Source: Pelodera strongyloides (taxonomy: Eukaryota > Nematoda > Chromadorea > Rhabditida > Rhabditidae). From it: a stretch of 64,000 nt of DNA. Below the pieces are notes generated by a model. That model was given only the letters and a program-made list of their open reading frames with translations, was not told the origin of the DNA and searched no databases. Shown here in pieces: positions 1 through 11,989 of this stretch; positions within the stretch are counted from its first letter, which is position 1; every line of letters begins with the position of its first letter. The translations under genes and the position numbers were made by a program. Location of the stretch: positions 42,280 through 106,279 of the forward strand of contig JAANDG010000512.1 in assembly GCA_036852015.1 (NCBI GenBank). The letters run 5' to 3'.

Positions 1-458
1 AAAGTTTGGCCATGTCCGGCCGACCGGCAGATATTCAACTAATGCGGAGCGGTGCGCGTCACGGCGCGGCAATTTTGGAGCAATCTGAAAACTTTTCCCT
101 CTACTCTTTCTCAACACTGTCTCGCTACCCTGGCAATTTTGGGGCAAAATAACCGCGGCAATTTTGGGGCAACGTTGCAAAACCGCGGCAATTTTGGGGC
201 AACATCTTCCAGTGGCGCCCTAACAAAAAATAAATAAAATAAAAAAAATTAGCCTACAAACTACAAAAAAATTTGAATTCCCGCTCTAATTGAACATGCA
301 CATCGAAATTTTCGCGCGCACGTGAAATTTGTGGTCACTGTATCGTCATCGTGCGTGGCTGTTGGTTGCTTGTGTTTTGCGCTGTGTTCGTTTGTTCTCG
401 CTTCTCATTTTTAGTATTGTTGTCGTTGTTTTGTTGCTTCTATTGTTTTCATTTCAGG
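1..458. promoter_or_regulatory. upstream region of rsp-3 with short GC/AT iterated motif
   Basis: No convincing coding exon is visible before the rsp-3 start. Between about 63 and 205 the motif GCGGCAATTTTGGGGCAA is repeated three to four times with small changes, the last copies about 31-36 bp apart. The remainder is A/T-rich. This stretch probably carries the rsp-3 promoter and 5' flank, but I cannot point to a specific factor site. Confidence 0.4.
451..457 (+). promoter_or_regulatory. rsp-3: probable trans-splice acceptor for rsp-3
   Basis: ATTTCAG sits one base before the initiating ATG and is preceded by a T-rich tract (about 405-450). It matches the nematode 3' splice consensus and no upstream exon is visible, so a spliced leader is the likely donor. 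A 5' UTR cis-intron would look the same. Confidence 0.5.
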
Positions 459-1517
459 ATGAGCGGCCGTGACGTTCGCATCTATGTTGGGAATCTTCCC
501 AATGATGTGCGTGAAAAGGATCTCGAAGATATTTTTGATAAGTATGGTCGCATTAAGTTCATTGACATTAAGAACCGCCGAGGCCCGCCATTCGCTTTCG
601 TGGAGTATGACGATCCGAGGTACTTTTTTTGTGTATTCTTGCCTTCAACGTTTGAACATCCAGCATGAATGTAATTGTTTTCAGCTATTAGACACGAAAT
701 TGTAGTTCAAGATCCCAACTACGTGTTAATTTTGGGTTTTCAGAGATGCGGAGGATGCTGTCCGAGGGCGTGACGGATATGATTTCGACGGATATCGCAT
801 TCGAGTGGAGTTCCCACGTGGTGTGGGTCCCCGTGGGCCTGGTGGCCGCCCTCTATATGGCGGTGGTGGAGGTGGCGGCGGCGGTGGATATGCTCCTCGT
901 GGCAGCCGTGGACCCCCTCCTAAAAGAACTGGTTACAGAGTTGTAATTTCCGGATTGCCGCCCACTGGATCTTGGCAAGATCTCAAGGTTAGAATTTGAA
1001 CCGTGTTTCCGAATGTTTTTGGACTAGCTTGATCCAGGTCCTTGATGTTACTTATCCACTGATAAAGCATATTTAGGATCACATGAGGGAGGCTGGCGAT
1101 GTTTGCTATGCAGATGTTTATGGTGATGGAACTGGAGTCGTCGAGTTTGTCCGATACGACGATGTAAAGAGAGCCCTACGCAAACTGGATGATACGAAGT
1201 TTAGATCGCATGAGGTTAGTTTTTCAACTAATATCTTCACTTTGCTGCCCATTTTTTGCGCATAATTATTTATGGATAGGCGTCAACTTATCATAATTGC
1301 GTTAGCTAAGGTTAGGCATTTTCAGGGCGAAACTTCTTACGTTCGCGTACGAGAGGATGCTGGTGGACGTTCGCGATCCCGTTCTCCTGCCCGTCGGTCG
1401 CCTGCTTATTCTCCTCGTAGATCTCGTTCACGCTCTCCACCTAGCAGGTCTCGTTCGAGGTCCCGCAGTGTTCGTTCACGCACCCGTTCTCGTAGCCGTA
1501 GCCGCTCTCGTTCCTAA
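459..1517 (+). CDS. rsp-3: SR-family splicing factor, SRSF1/ASF-SF2 type (rsp-3)
   Basis: Four exons, join(459..619, 744..987, 1077..1214, 1326..1517), all phases consistent, 244 residues. RRM1 is residues about 6-80 with RNP2 IYVGNL and RNP1 PPFAFVEY. A glycine-rich linker (GGGGGGGGG) follows. The second, pseudo-RRM (about residues 115-185) ends near the SRSF1-type stretch [14 protein letters not shown]. The C-terminus is an RS domain of alternating Arg-Ser from residue about 200 to the stop. The family binds exonic enhancers and recruits U1/U2AF in the nucleus, with RS phosphorylation controlling activity. Domain order and length fit worm RSP-3. The start is the first ATG after an acceptor-like ATTTCAG. 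A diverged paralogue is possible but the two-RRM plus RS layout is clear. Confidence 0.95.
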
Positions 1518-1758
1518 GGAAAGGAAGGCGACTCGCTACGTGGACATGGTATTAATTGATGATAATTTGTGTGTCTGTGTTGCTTCTCTTTTGTCTATGA
1601 TCTGACTCAAACGACCCGTATATAGCTCGTATAAAAACTTGTCAATATTTGCAGGCCCTGATTGAGTTAACTAGCTAAGTTCACAATTGCATTCAAGCCA
1701 GTTTGTTTTATTTGTTATTGTGTTGTACATTATTTGTGGTTATTATGCTTATTTCCGG

Positions 1759-1764
1759 AATAAA
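1759..1764 (+). terminator. rsp-3: poly(A) signal of rsp-3
   Basis: AATAAA about 240 bp after the rsp-3 stop and the first perfect hexamer downstream; a reasonable 3' end for the transcript. Confidence 0.6.
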
Positions 1765-2856
1765 GGCTTATGCTTTCAGCGCAAATCAAATGCAAAACAT
1801 TGAGGGAGGATAGGATTGGAGGAGTGGATTGGATGCAATAGGGACATCCGCCTCAATATCTAGGGAGGAATGGATGGAGTGTCACTTTGTGATCAGTTTT
1901 TGGAGCGCGAATCAAACAAAAGGAGGATTGGTGAACAAATAAAGTTGACCTGGGGAAGCGTGGCGCGTAGGACTTAGGCTTAAGACTAGTGCGCTTGCTT
2001 CAGGTTCGTACGCTCGCGGTCAAATTTTCGGGACCAGCCGTATGGTGGTTTCTGTACCGTCATACGTTCCTGCGTCTGTCTTAGGCACGCACTTATTGTG
2101 CGCTATGTAACCTTTCAGGTCATCGGAACGCCGTGGAATCTTCTTGCTCCTTGGAAGAATATTGTGTTCAATAAATATTTTGTTCATTTTCTGTGTCGTT
2201 GCATTACGTGGGGGTCGTCGATTCTTATTACATGCGTGTTAAGTTGCCGTGCTCAGTTACTGCGCTTAATTTCATGAAAAAGGAAACATTTCGGGTGCAC
2301 AATTAGCGTGCGTTGTAGTTCGAAAAGACCTTTTGGGAATTTGTGCGGTTACATATTATGAGCTTCAAGTGCGGCCTTTTGTCCGTGTCCTCACACACAA
2401 AGTGCGTGTAAAAAAAAATTCTTCAAATTCATGGGAACTGCGTGTTATGAAGAATTTTCGCTCCATGTGAATGGCCGCTCAGTTTTCATTGTAACAACGG
2501 GGATGAATTGGCAAAAATCCGTAATCATAGCCGTGAATTTGTTCGATGAGACCGTCGGTTTTATTTAGAGATTAAACGCGGGAGTCTGTTATCGCTGAGG
2601 TTTTAATGGAAACCAGTCAATGACGGCGGGCAGGGAGTGTGTGTACCCCTCTTTTTTTACTACTCGGTTGTTTTGTCGCAGGATCACTTTATTTGCATTC
2701 AATACCTATTTTTCAAAAGAGAGTATTATGTTATTACCAGTCGGCTACAGCCGCCTGAGGCGTCTTTCCAATATTCGCTGATGGTCGCTATGTTTCACTG
2801 GGCTATATCTATAAGTAGAGGCAACTATTTCTCGCAAGAATAGTTTCCTGGGGAAA

Positions 2857-3340
2857 GAACTTAGTTTCTGTTGACTATATTTCTCCTAAATTGTCTGCAA
2901 CTTGCTCTACTCTAGGACATCGAAAAAATTGCCAAAGCCTAAAAGCAGCTTAATATCGCGTGGCTGATACGCCGCAATGTTTATATGGGCTATATAAGTT
3001 AGGAGGAAACATTTTTATCCAAAGAGTCTCCAGTCTATCTTTTTCTTTTTGAAACCCACACCAATACACGGGTTAGAACTTAGTTTCTGTTGACTATATT
3101 CCTCCTAAATTGTCTGCAACTTGCTGGACTCTACAATATCGAAAAAATTTCAAATCCTAAAAAAAGGAGTGCCTGGATGATACGTCGCAATGTTTCGCTG
3201 GGCTATATAAGTTAGAAGCAAACATTTGTCGAAAGGAAATGGTTTCACTTTTGTTATTTTCCTTTTGGAACCTACACCAATATCAAACACGGGGATATAA
3301 CTTAGTTTCTGTTGACTATATTCCTCCTAAATAAGGACCG
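2857..3340. repeat. tandem repeat, unit about 220 bp, two and a fraction copies
   Basis: The phrase AACTTAGTTTCTGTTGACTA recurs at about 2858, 3077 and 3300 (spacing 219-223 bp). Each is followed by TATTCCTCCTAAAT-type sequence, and in the first two units by ATCGAAAAAATT and GGGCTATATAAGTTAG. The third copy is cut short near 3335. Confidence 0.8.
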
Positions 3341-3479
3341 GCGCCACGGGGAACATCAAGTTGAGCACACATCGATGCCATTGACAGGGAATTATTATAA
3401 TTGCGAATCTGCTTCTTGAATTGCATGGAACAGGGATCTCGGCCTACTTGCCGCACAATCACTCGAAAGATACCCCGCA

Positions 3480-3780
3480 AGCATTCTGTATATGGCAGCC
3501 TTTGTGGCGTTCACTGGGCGTTCCGCAGTGGAGGTGCCCTGCAGTGGGTGTTCTTTGAACTCTATCGCTCGGCATGTACTCCGCGCCCTTGGTGTACATG
3601 CAAACTTTTGTGTGGTGCTCATGTGAGCGCTCCACAATGGCGTTGCACAGCAAGTGGATGTTCCTTGAACATTATCGCTCGGCCGATACTCCGCTTCCTT
3701 GGAGTATAATGCAACATTTTGTGTGGCATTCGAGTGAGCCATCCGCAATGGTGTTGGTGAGTATTGAGTATATGCAGTGA
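3480..3780. repeat. degenerate tandem repeat, unit about 113 bp
   Basis: Two to three diverged units share TCTTTGAAC/TTCCTTGAAC, TATCGCTCGGC, ACTCCGC, CTTGG and CAACATTTTGTGTGG-like blocks (for example near 3550 and 3663). A further diverged piece with GTGTTCTTTGAACCCT is near 3966. Open frames on both strands follow the repeat and are not taken as genes. Confidence 0.6.
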
Positions 3781-4833
3781 GTATATGCAGTCTGCGGGTG
3801 CGTAGCTCAGGGCTGGATTATCGTAGGTTGCTCAAGGTGAGGATAATCTCACGTTGAAAGGCAATACGGAAAATTTTTGTAAAATAAGAGTAAATAAAGC
3901 ATTAGACGAAAAAGCGTGATTTCAAGTTTTCAAAATTGGTCGTTCTTTGAGTTTTGTGCCGTGAGTGTTCTTTGAACCCTTTGTGCCGCAGAAACGCCCG
4001 AACGATACACCACACATATTCCACATATGCAGCCTTTTTTGGACGTTTATGAGAGGGGCGCTCGGGAAGTGAGATGGCTCAGTGCACGGGAACGTGAACT
4101 ACTGAACCAATCCTACAACCTGAGCGTAACGCACATCATCCAAACGTACATTCAAACAAACGCACAAACAAACAAACAAAGCTCCCAACTTTATATAATA
4201 AGATTATCACACAGTATACAGTGCATATAAACACCCTTCAGCAGGCAGACATTTGGAAATTACATCATGCTGTTTCAGAATCCTTGATGTTAGTAATTTG
4301 TTTATTCTCTTTTTGTAGAGCATATAATGAAGTGTAAACATATTAATGCAAAAAAATAATAAATGCACTGCAGAATATATTTTCACTTAACACCCATCGT
4401 AGCGTACAGTACAGTAATTTTTTCCTCGTATCCCCATTTTCTTGCATTTAGATATAACGGCAGGTTTTCTAAACGTATTTTGGTCAACTGCATTCTCATA
4501 TCCAGTATGCAAATTAATATAAAATCACGCTGTAATTTTCATACGATGCATCGCAATACAGCCGTTACAGCCTACGGCATTACGTTTCAAAACCGGCTAT
4601 TATTCTGTATTAGTGTTTTTTTAACAATTTTCTGAGAGTTTCGTATGTGTGTGCGGCTGGGGCGCCATATGAATGCGGATAACAGTTTTCTTATGTTCGC
4701 ACAGTCACATGTTCCCGCTCGATTACAAACTGTCTATTATGTGTATATGCGCGAGACGTTTGCCGCGCAAAATCTGTTGCGCAAGCCTGCTGACGTCCAT
4801 CGATCCGTCCATCTATTCAAATTTCGGTGGCGG

Positions 4834-7800
4834 ATGGCGCTGCGCAACCTACAAGTTCATGCGGCCGTCCTCGTTTTCGCCATGTCCTCATGGATAAGTA
4901 TCAACTCTTTTTATGTGGAGTTACCGGTGCTGGGGAATGTGGTAGGTGTTTTTGATATACTTATTTTGTCTCTCAGTGTCAAAAAAAATGTTTTCTTTTT
5001 GTATGTATTATCTGCGCCGTGTATACTCCGCTTCCGCGTGAACTTTTCCTGCGCAAGTAGCACAATATCGGCAAACGAACCTTCAAAATATTCTTCCACG
5101 TGCATTTTGCACGCCGCCTCGTGCCAAAGGAAATTTGCGCGCCGTTTTCGCGCCGCCTGCACACTCACTTTGCGAAGCGCTCCGATTACTGCGTTTTTAG
5201 TGGGCCTGATCCTCGTAGAATTTACAACCGGTGAACGTGTTAGGTGTAGCTGTACACTGACGAAAGTTGGCGTGCAAGTGGCAACCTTACTTCTTCACGG
5301 CGTGCATGCGGCAACCTTACGGCGGGCAACTTGCACACCAGAACCCAACGGTGTGCAACTTTTTTCCACGCCGCTTGCACGCCATTACGTTGCCGCTTGT
5401 ACGCCATTTTTCACGTTGTATACTGCATATCTAGGTGCCAGAGTCGTGGAATCTCGCCACATATATCGTGCTAATCATTCAAATATCGTGTACTGTGCCA
5501 TTGCTGTACGGAATTTTCAAGCATTCACATCCTAAGTTGGTGAGTATTTATTTTCGTCCGTACGTATGCTGTATTCGTTGTAGTTGTGTATTCTGTCACT
5601 TCGATAAGAACATAATTACTTACTTACAAAGAGTAAATCCATGGACATATCACCGTGAGCATAGAACACACGAAGTCACGGAAAGAAGAAACCAAAGAAC
5701 GAACAAAGTTCAACTATAAACCAAAGAACGACCAAAGTTCAACTATCTTTACAAACTACGATACTAATGCCGCTAGAATAGGGCACAGTGGGGTTGAGAA
5801 AGCTCCCCAAAACTCCAAGATCTTAGGTTAAAGGGAGAGGCCCATGAGAAAAAAGTTTTCCTCAGTTAACTTGCACAGAATGTCCGGAATTTCAGAAATA
5901 TTACTGTGAAAACCGCAAATTTTTTGCACCTAGAACTCACAGAGTTATTCCCCGGCAAACAGTTTGGCCAGGTACCGTAGTCAGCAACGTTTTTTACGGT
6001 TTATATCCATCCATTGGCATTCTTTCTCTTCATAATAATCGTTAAACGAATAAAGATCATTCCTACGATTATAAAAAGGCGTTTCCAATTCTGTAATGCC
6101 CTAAAAGCGCGAAAATTGATTCTGACTACGGTACCTGGCCGAACAGTTTGCCGGGGAATTACTCTGTGAGTTCTAGGCGCAAAGAAATGCGGTTTTCACA
6201 GTAATATTTCTGAAATTCCGGACATTTCGTGCAAGTAAATTGAGGAATACTATTTTCTCGTGGGCCTCTCCCTTTAAGATAGAGGGGAGGAGAGAGAGAG
6301 GGAGAGAGAGATAGAGAGAGAGAGAAATGTTTGGGGATCATTGAATAACTATACGATCTCCTTCCAGGCTGCCAAATGCGAGAATTTGGTGATAATTTTG
6401 ATGCTTTTCCTTACATTCACTGGCCTTCTTTTGAGTACTTTTGTCTACGAGAAGACTGTTGTGATTCATGGAGTCGAGGTTGATCGCTTATTCGATAAAA
6501 AAATAGTTTTGCTATTTATAAATGACCTGAATTATTATATGCGTTGAAAGGCGGCCGAAAACATGGCGCATATGTGGCACACTTTTTGAGGGAACGCGGC
6601 GCAGACGGGTTCATACTATAATTGCTTACTTTGTGCTGTTGTTCAATTTGTGTGCCTGACTATACGCCCGTGTTAACTGTTTAATGTTGCCTCGTCTGTC
6701 TGACGAAACTTCTGTGCGGCAAAGTTCTGGCGCTCATTCCCTGTCGCGATCAAATATCTATATTTCAGCACAGCGTTCCCCTATGGATCGTACTTCTGAT
6801 CGCGTCGATACCATGTACCACTTCGGATGTGGTATTTCTTCCTTATATGAACCACTTTAATAGTCATCATTATCTGACAACATTCTTCGTTGGAATGGGA
6901 TTAGGAGCCCTGGTGCCGAGTCTACTCTCTTTTGGACAAGGTGTGAATTGTGCACGTTTGGCGTTAGTTTGGCGCACCTGTGGCGGCAGTATCGAGTGTC
7001 TCTAGCACATGGCGCACACGTGATACACTTTTGTGTTCCGCAATCGGTGCTCGGTGACGGTAGAATTTGCATACAGTAAGCATCCTTCATGACATGTAAA
7101 GCCTTGCGCTTGTGCCGTGCCCATGTGGCGATATAAAAAGGCGCGCGGCACATGTGTTGCGCACAAAGCAAGGTGGAAACCCATAAAATCTATCTCTAAG
7201 TAATCACTACTTGCAGGATCGCCTACTGTAACGAAGGTGACCAACAATGTGACCGGCGTGACATCATTTGATATTGATGCGCGGATATCTTTCGAGACTT
7301 TCATGTATATTGTGGACGTATTTGTGATCTTATCACTGATTGGTAAGTATATTTTAATTTTACATTCGCTGTCTGCCTAGGAAGCTCTGCGTTGTGTGTG
7401 TGTGTGTTTGTGCGTGTGCGTGTGCGTGTGTGCGTGTGTGTATGTGTCTGTGTCTGTGTGTGTGTGTGTGTTTGTGCGTGTGCGTGTGGGTGTGTGTCTT
7501 TTGACCCTTTAGCAAATCCAAAGAATCCTCTTTTCAGCCTTTCTCTACCTAATGTACTGGGTAAGATGTAATTCGGGAAATCACACCCCAGCCTCATTTG
7601 CCCTAGTGGACACGGAACTGAAGAGCAAGGTTTGAATTTACTGCACTTCTCATATTACTCATATTTTTTGGAAGATATGGTTGTACAAATCGGTGCACAC
7701 AGCACTAATTATACATAAAAAAGCGATCGAATAATACTGATGAACTCCATTGAAGTCCCTCACAATGGCAACGAAATGGCGCCACAACTTCGCCAGACGC

Positions 7801-9093
7801 GCAACAAACTCATATCATGTTTTGTTACTTACACGATAATTGCTTCACTGTAGATATTCTTTGATCTGGGTTTTTAGGTGGCTCCAAACTACATCGATAT
7901 TCCAATTATCCTGTTGTTGGCGCTGAGTTTTGTCATCGGCGCACTACAGAATTCCGTGCTTCCCGTTCTGCTACAGTACGCCGCTCAGGCGTACGGTCAA
8001 AGTGTAAGGATATAGAGTACAGTAGCGCTGTTGTGACTGTAGAACAGTATTGCAACAAAGGGCAAGCCTAATATTGTGGTGTGCCAGGAGCGTGCTAGAC
8101 GTGCGCGAACAAATCTCCATGTTCGCGCAGTTTTGGACAACTTGATCGGGCCCAATTGGTGTCCGTCTTTATGGTCGTCATTTAAAATGTAACGTTATGC
8201 ATACATCATTAGAATAATTAGCGTGTGTTCCTGAATAATTAGCGTAATTAGGATAATTAGCGTCGGTGTGTTCCTCATTACAGTATTTCCAGACGTACCA
8301 CATGGCCAACACGCTATTCGTGATGACGAACCCAATATTTTGTATGATACAACTTTTTGTGACAATTTCACGACTTGGCGTCTTTCTGGCACTCTTTTTG
8401 GGTTTGTTTTATGTATGAGACTCTGACTACCTGGCTACACTGAAAACTCCGCGCCACCGCCGCGCACAATGCTTTCGTTACAGAGGCACGGCGCACGCCT
8501 AGGCTAGGGGGTATAGGGTGCGCGAGGGGTGCGCCACGGGTGTTGATCCAGTTTGTGCACCTGCGAGGCACACTTTATGGAAGGAGCAGCAGGTGGGCCA
8601 CATGGGCCTCAGTCAGCCAATTTAGAACTTTTTATTTCAGTCACGCTTCTGCCAACTATCTTTATCGCCGTTCTAGCGTGCCTACCTGAACCTATAGACT
8701 GGGCGGGCACGGAGGTTCTGTTATGTGTAAGTTTTTTTTAAGTTTCCATTTTCAGAGAGATAAAGAGAGAGAGAGAGGCAGAAAGAGAGAGTGAGAGAGA
8801 GAGACAGAAAGGAAGAGAGAGAGAAATCAAGACAGAGGGAGAAGACAACTAGCTAGGAAACGAGAGAAATACATTGGGAAAATCATATACTTAGTGAAGC
8901 ATTCCAGATATGCGCCGGGCTATCGGCAGGCCTCCTCGCATGGGCCAAGACCGCAGTGGCTCAAGCGTTGCGCGCCACCGAGCACCCGCGCGCGCTGTTC
9001 TGGTGCGGCTCAGCGATCCAGTGTGGATCGTGCGTCGGCGCGCTCACGATGTTTGTCCTGGCGAACGTGCTGCATCTATTCCGCGGATCATAA
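4834..9093 (+). CDS. rft: riboflavin transporter, SLC52A/RFT family
   Basis: Ten exons, join(4834..4941, 5435..5539, 6368..6478, 6769..6940, 7217..7342, 7538..7629, 7878..8003, 8284..8401, 8641..8726, 8908..9093), phases all agree, 409 residues. Family hallmarks: N-terminal SSWISINSFYVELPVL, then VPESWNLATYIVLIIQ (the PEGW-type block). Next come CTTSDVVFLPYM and FFVGMGLGALVPSLLSFGQ, then LPVLLQYAAQAYG, and the C-terminal GSCVGALTMFVLANVLHLF. About ten to eleven hydrophobic spans are visible, as expected for this plasma-membrane vitamin B2 importer. Worms have two such genes (rft-1, rft-2) and I cannot say which this is. The start codon is uncertain: an in-frame ATG at 4747 would add 29 residues. 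Several introns carry repeats. Confidence 0.9.
5828..6277. mobile_element. MITE-like palindrome (TTAAAGGGAGAGGCCCA family) in transporter intron 2
   Basis: Begins TTAAAGGGAGAGGCCCATGA and ends with the reverse complement (TGGGCCTCTCCCTTTAA). The arms are about 160 bp and match almost throughout (GTCCGGAATTTCAGAAATATT against AATATTTCTGAAATTCCGGAC; GGTACCGTAGTCAG against CTGACTACGGTACC), with a loop of about 100 bp. No transposase frame. A truncated copy is at about 15605-15735. Confidence 0.8.
6283..6327. repeat. GA-rich microsatellite
   Basis: Imperfect (GA)n just before the acceptor of transporter exon 3. Confidence 0.8.
7394..7498. repeat. GT microsatellite
   Basis: Imperfect (GT)n with GC and TC interruptions inside transporter intron 5. 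Confidence 0.85.
8758..8845. repeat. GA microsatellite
   Basis: Imperfect (GA)n in the last intron of the transporter gene. Confidence 0.8.
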
Positions 9094-9456
9094 ACGTGGA
9101 GCTATAGGATATATATTAAACCGCTGTGGATCCGAAATAATAGTATTATGCAAATATGTGCGGCGCCATTCTCGCTGTCGAAGTTCGAGGGCGGCGCCGA
9201 GCATATTTGTTGTCTTCGCAAGATTATATGCGCGGTCAATTTAACTATTCATAATTCACATCCATTTCGGAAGTAGTTTATTTACAAATTTTCCATGATT
9301 GATTTTGTGACCACTGGTATTTGTTATTATGAGCTTATTTTTTTGCTAGGTTAATTCGTTAATTTGACAATTTCGTTGGGGGAGAGGGTTCATTTCATTT
9401 TCAATGATAGATAAAAAAAATACTTTTTATTGTTGTTGATAAATATGCACTACGCT

Positions 9457-9462
9457 AATAAA
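9457..9462 (+). terminator. rft: possible poly(A) signal of the riboflavin transporter
   Basis: AATAAA about 365 bp beyond the stop at 9093, in an A/T-rich 3' flank. Confidence 0.4.
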
Positions 9463-9554
9463 TGTATTATATTTCACTGCTTCCTGACCTCTTAAAAAGT
9501 TTGCAACCCGTTTTCACAACTGCAAACTCATGCACTGAAAGGGTTGTCAACTAC

Positions 9555-9700
9555 AACACAGGAAACGAAAACACCATTTCGTGACGGTTCACTTTTTTGT
9601 TGGCCAGTATTTGGTGTTCGTCGAGCAAGTTTCCTCGAAAACCGTCATAAATTGGTCACCGCATGGTCACTGGCCAGTCGCCAAATGTTCTTTTTTTGAA
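9555..9700. mobile_element. dispersed repeat, ATGGTCAC/GTGACCA family
   Basis: Shares blocks such as ACCATTTCGTGACGGTT, ACCGTC, ATTGGTCACC and CATGGTCACTGGCCAGTC with copies near 12655-12860, 13740-13910, 14050-14130, 19500-19610 and 45105-45220. The mix of GTGAC and GTCAC blocks suggests a degenerate inverted-repeat element. Confidence 0.55.
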
Positions 9701-10070
9701 CGACAGCAATTATTACGTTTTCCTATGATGGACGCAGCGCGAGCCGCAACGCATGACGGTGGCAGGCGATGAAAAGAAAAATAGAGAGAGAGACGTTGTT
9801 GCCAACTGGAAAGACGCAGACGGTTAGAACCGCAGCGCGAACGTGAACGCGATACGCGACGCGGATGACCGCTCCGAACAAAACACCATTGTTTGAACTA
9901 TTTATATTCTTTGTTAACTTTCTTCATAATATTTACTTCATTTAAACCTATACCTATCCTATACCTGGTGTTTGAGTAGTATTTTTATCGTAAGTTATAA
10001 AGCTTGTAGAAAATAATAATAATTTTTGTTGAGTAGATATGATATGACACCTAATAAATTAAAGTTTCTT

Positions 10071-10196
10071 TTAAAGCGAAATACCGGCCGGTTTTTGAAA
10101 TGCATCGAGTACACCAGCATTCTTATGCAGCTTATGCAAATGAACATAAATGAGAATGAAATCGAGCTAAATTCGAGTAAATTACCATAAATACGC
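10071..10196. mobile_element. CCGGCCGG/TTAA MITE, one arm only
   Basis: Starts TTAAAGCGAAATACCGGCCG, then GTTTTTGAAA and the usual TTATGCAGCTTATGCAAATG core. No matching right-hand CCGGCCGG end follows, so this copy is truncated. Confidence 0.75.
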
Positions 10197-10497
10197 AAGA
10201 ATTCAATTGTTTGGAATTGTTTTTCTACTTACCTAACAGCCTTTGTTTATTTTTATTTTCACCTTCTGTACGCTTTTGTTGAGCCCAACATGTAAAACCG
10301 GGATGACATTCCCTTTCATTAACAGAAGACTGAACATACAGAGTAGGTACTAATAGTAACTTGAACAACTTGAAGTTTGTAGAAAATAATATAAAAAATA
10401 ATATGTTTGTCGAATATAATCGGGAAATAGTAAACGTTTTCGCCTTCTTTTTTCTCTCTCGAGTGCGTTCCTCGAAAGTAAAAAATATCGGCCAATG

Positions 10498-10498
<1 letters not shown>

Positions 10499-10570
<72 letters not shown>

Positions 10571-10630
10571 CTGTCTGTCTCTCTCCTCTTCTCTGTCTTT
10601 CTCTCTCTCCTCTTTCTCTCCCTCTCTAAC
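10499..10630. repeat. long TC microsatellite
   Basis: Nearly pure (TC)n from 10499 to 10567 followed by degenerate TC/TTCTC. It makes the pyrimidine-rich run before the acceptor at 10647. Confidence 0.9.
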
Positions 10631-10647
10631 TGATTTTTTTTCTTCAG

Positions 10648-11937
10648 AAAGAACCGTATGTTTGGTGGACCAAAATAATGAGTTCCTTACATTTCCATGA
10701 AGAGGCAGTGTTTCCATCGAGACCTATAACGAAGCGGTACGAACTCCTAGAGGAGGCTGGGGAAATGCTTCTAGATGCGACCGCCAAAAAACGGGTACAG
10801 CTGATGCTGCCCGCCACGAATGTAAGGAGTTGTACTTTGTAGTCTTTGAGATAGAATGTGCGCGGCGCGAAACCCGCACACAAACCCGGCTTGCGGCAGT
10901 AACTGTTTCATCTCTTTCGTCGAGTTCTAGTACTCGTACAAAATTAAATGAAAGTATTTCGCGCACCTAATATGGTTTATGGAAGACAATAAATAAACGA
11001 ACAAAAAAAAGAGCATGCAGAGTAATAATGGACAACTAATGTCAAATGTCAACCAACGGGAACCCTAAGACACGGCGCTTCACAACGCACGATACTGACG
11101 AGGGACCAAATGTGTTGCCGTACTGTCACCATTTTTCCCTTTTCTGTAGTTTTTTTTACAACTATGTTACCGTACCTCTCTTACAGGAGTCTAGCAGCAC
11201 AACGGGATCCGTACCGCCGTACGTACCAGCCATGGCTCGTAGCACTTATGGCTCGGCTGGTACTGCTGGTTTCTGGAGACGCCCCAATACCAGCACCCCT
11301 TCCTTACCGCCGCCAGCGAAGTTACCTCGATTTGAGCCGAGAATGTCACATTCACAAGTGAAACTTCGAGAAACTATACATGAGCAGGTGCGTTAAAGCG
11401 CTATAATATCCGGTTTTGAAATGTATGAACGACTGTGTATTCCCGGGTAGCGTATGCCCATGATAGGTGACTGTAATTTTTCGTCATTTGCATTCAGCAT
11501 ACAGGTTGTATTATTGCGCGGTCATTTGCATTCCCAACAGTCTTTTAAAAAAACCAGCTATCGTCCCACTTTAATAGTAGAATGCTTTTTTCAGCCTCCT
11601 ACTTTGACGCCGATGGCGCGTTCGCCTGTCAATGGACGGTGGACGCGCGGCCCACAATATTCGTTGCCCAGTGCGGACCACGCGGCGCGCTGGTGGCGCA
11701 ACGCGTTTACCATAGCTGAGCAACAGCCGCATTTGTTGCAGGTGCGTTTTTTTTTTACTTCTTTTCCGAATATAAGGTATTTTTCGTAGAATACTCCCAA
11801 GCCAGGTTGAGAGTTTGTTACCTCTATCTGAAACTTTCTCCGTATTTCTTCCTCTCATGTCTCTCGTAACTCTTACTCCATCTCACTCTAGATGTCTCTT
11901 CTCCCTTTTCTCTATTTTTTTTTTTTTTTTTCTCTCT

Positions 11938-11989
<52 letters not shown>

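Larger units (their letters stand above)
1765..4833. other. intergenic, repeat-rich, no gene seen
   Basis: About 3 kb between rsp-3 and the riboflavin transporter. Open frames here are short, low in codon structure and overlap repeats. It holds a roughly 220-bp tandem repeat (2857-3340) and a roughly 113-bp tandem repeat (3480-3780). The rest is A/T-rich sequence in which I see nothing coding. Confidence 0.5.
9463..10647. other. intergenic or 5' region of the next gene, repeats only
   Basis: Contains an ATGGTCAC-type repeat (about 9555-9700), a half copy of the CCGGCCGG MITE (10071-10196) and a long TC tract. A missing first exon of the following gene may lie here: its first recognised exon is open right up to its acceptor. 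I could not pick one out. Confidence 0.4.
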
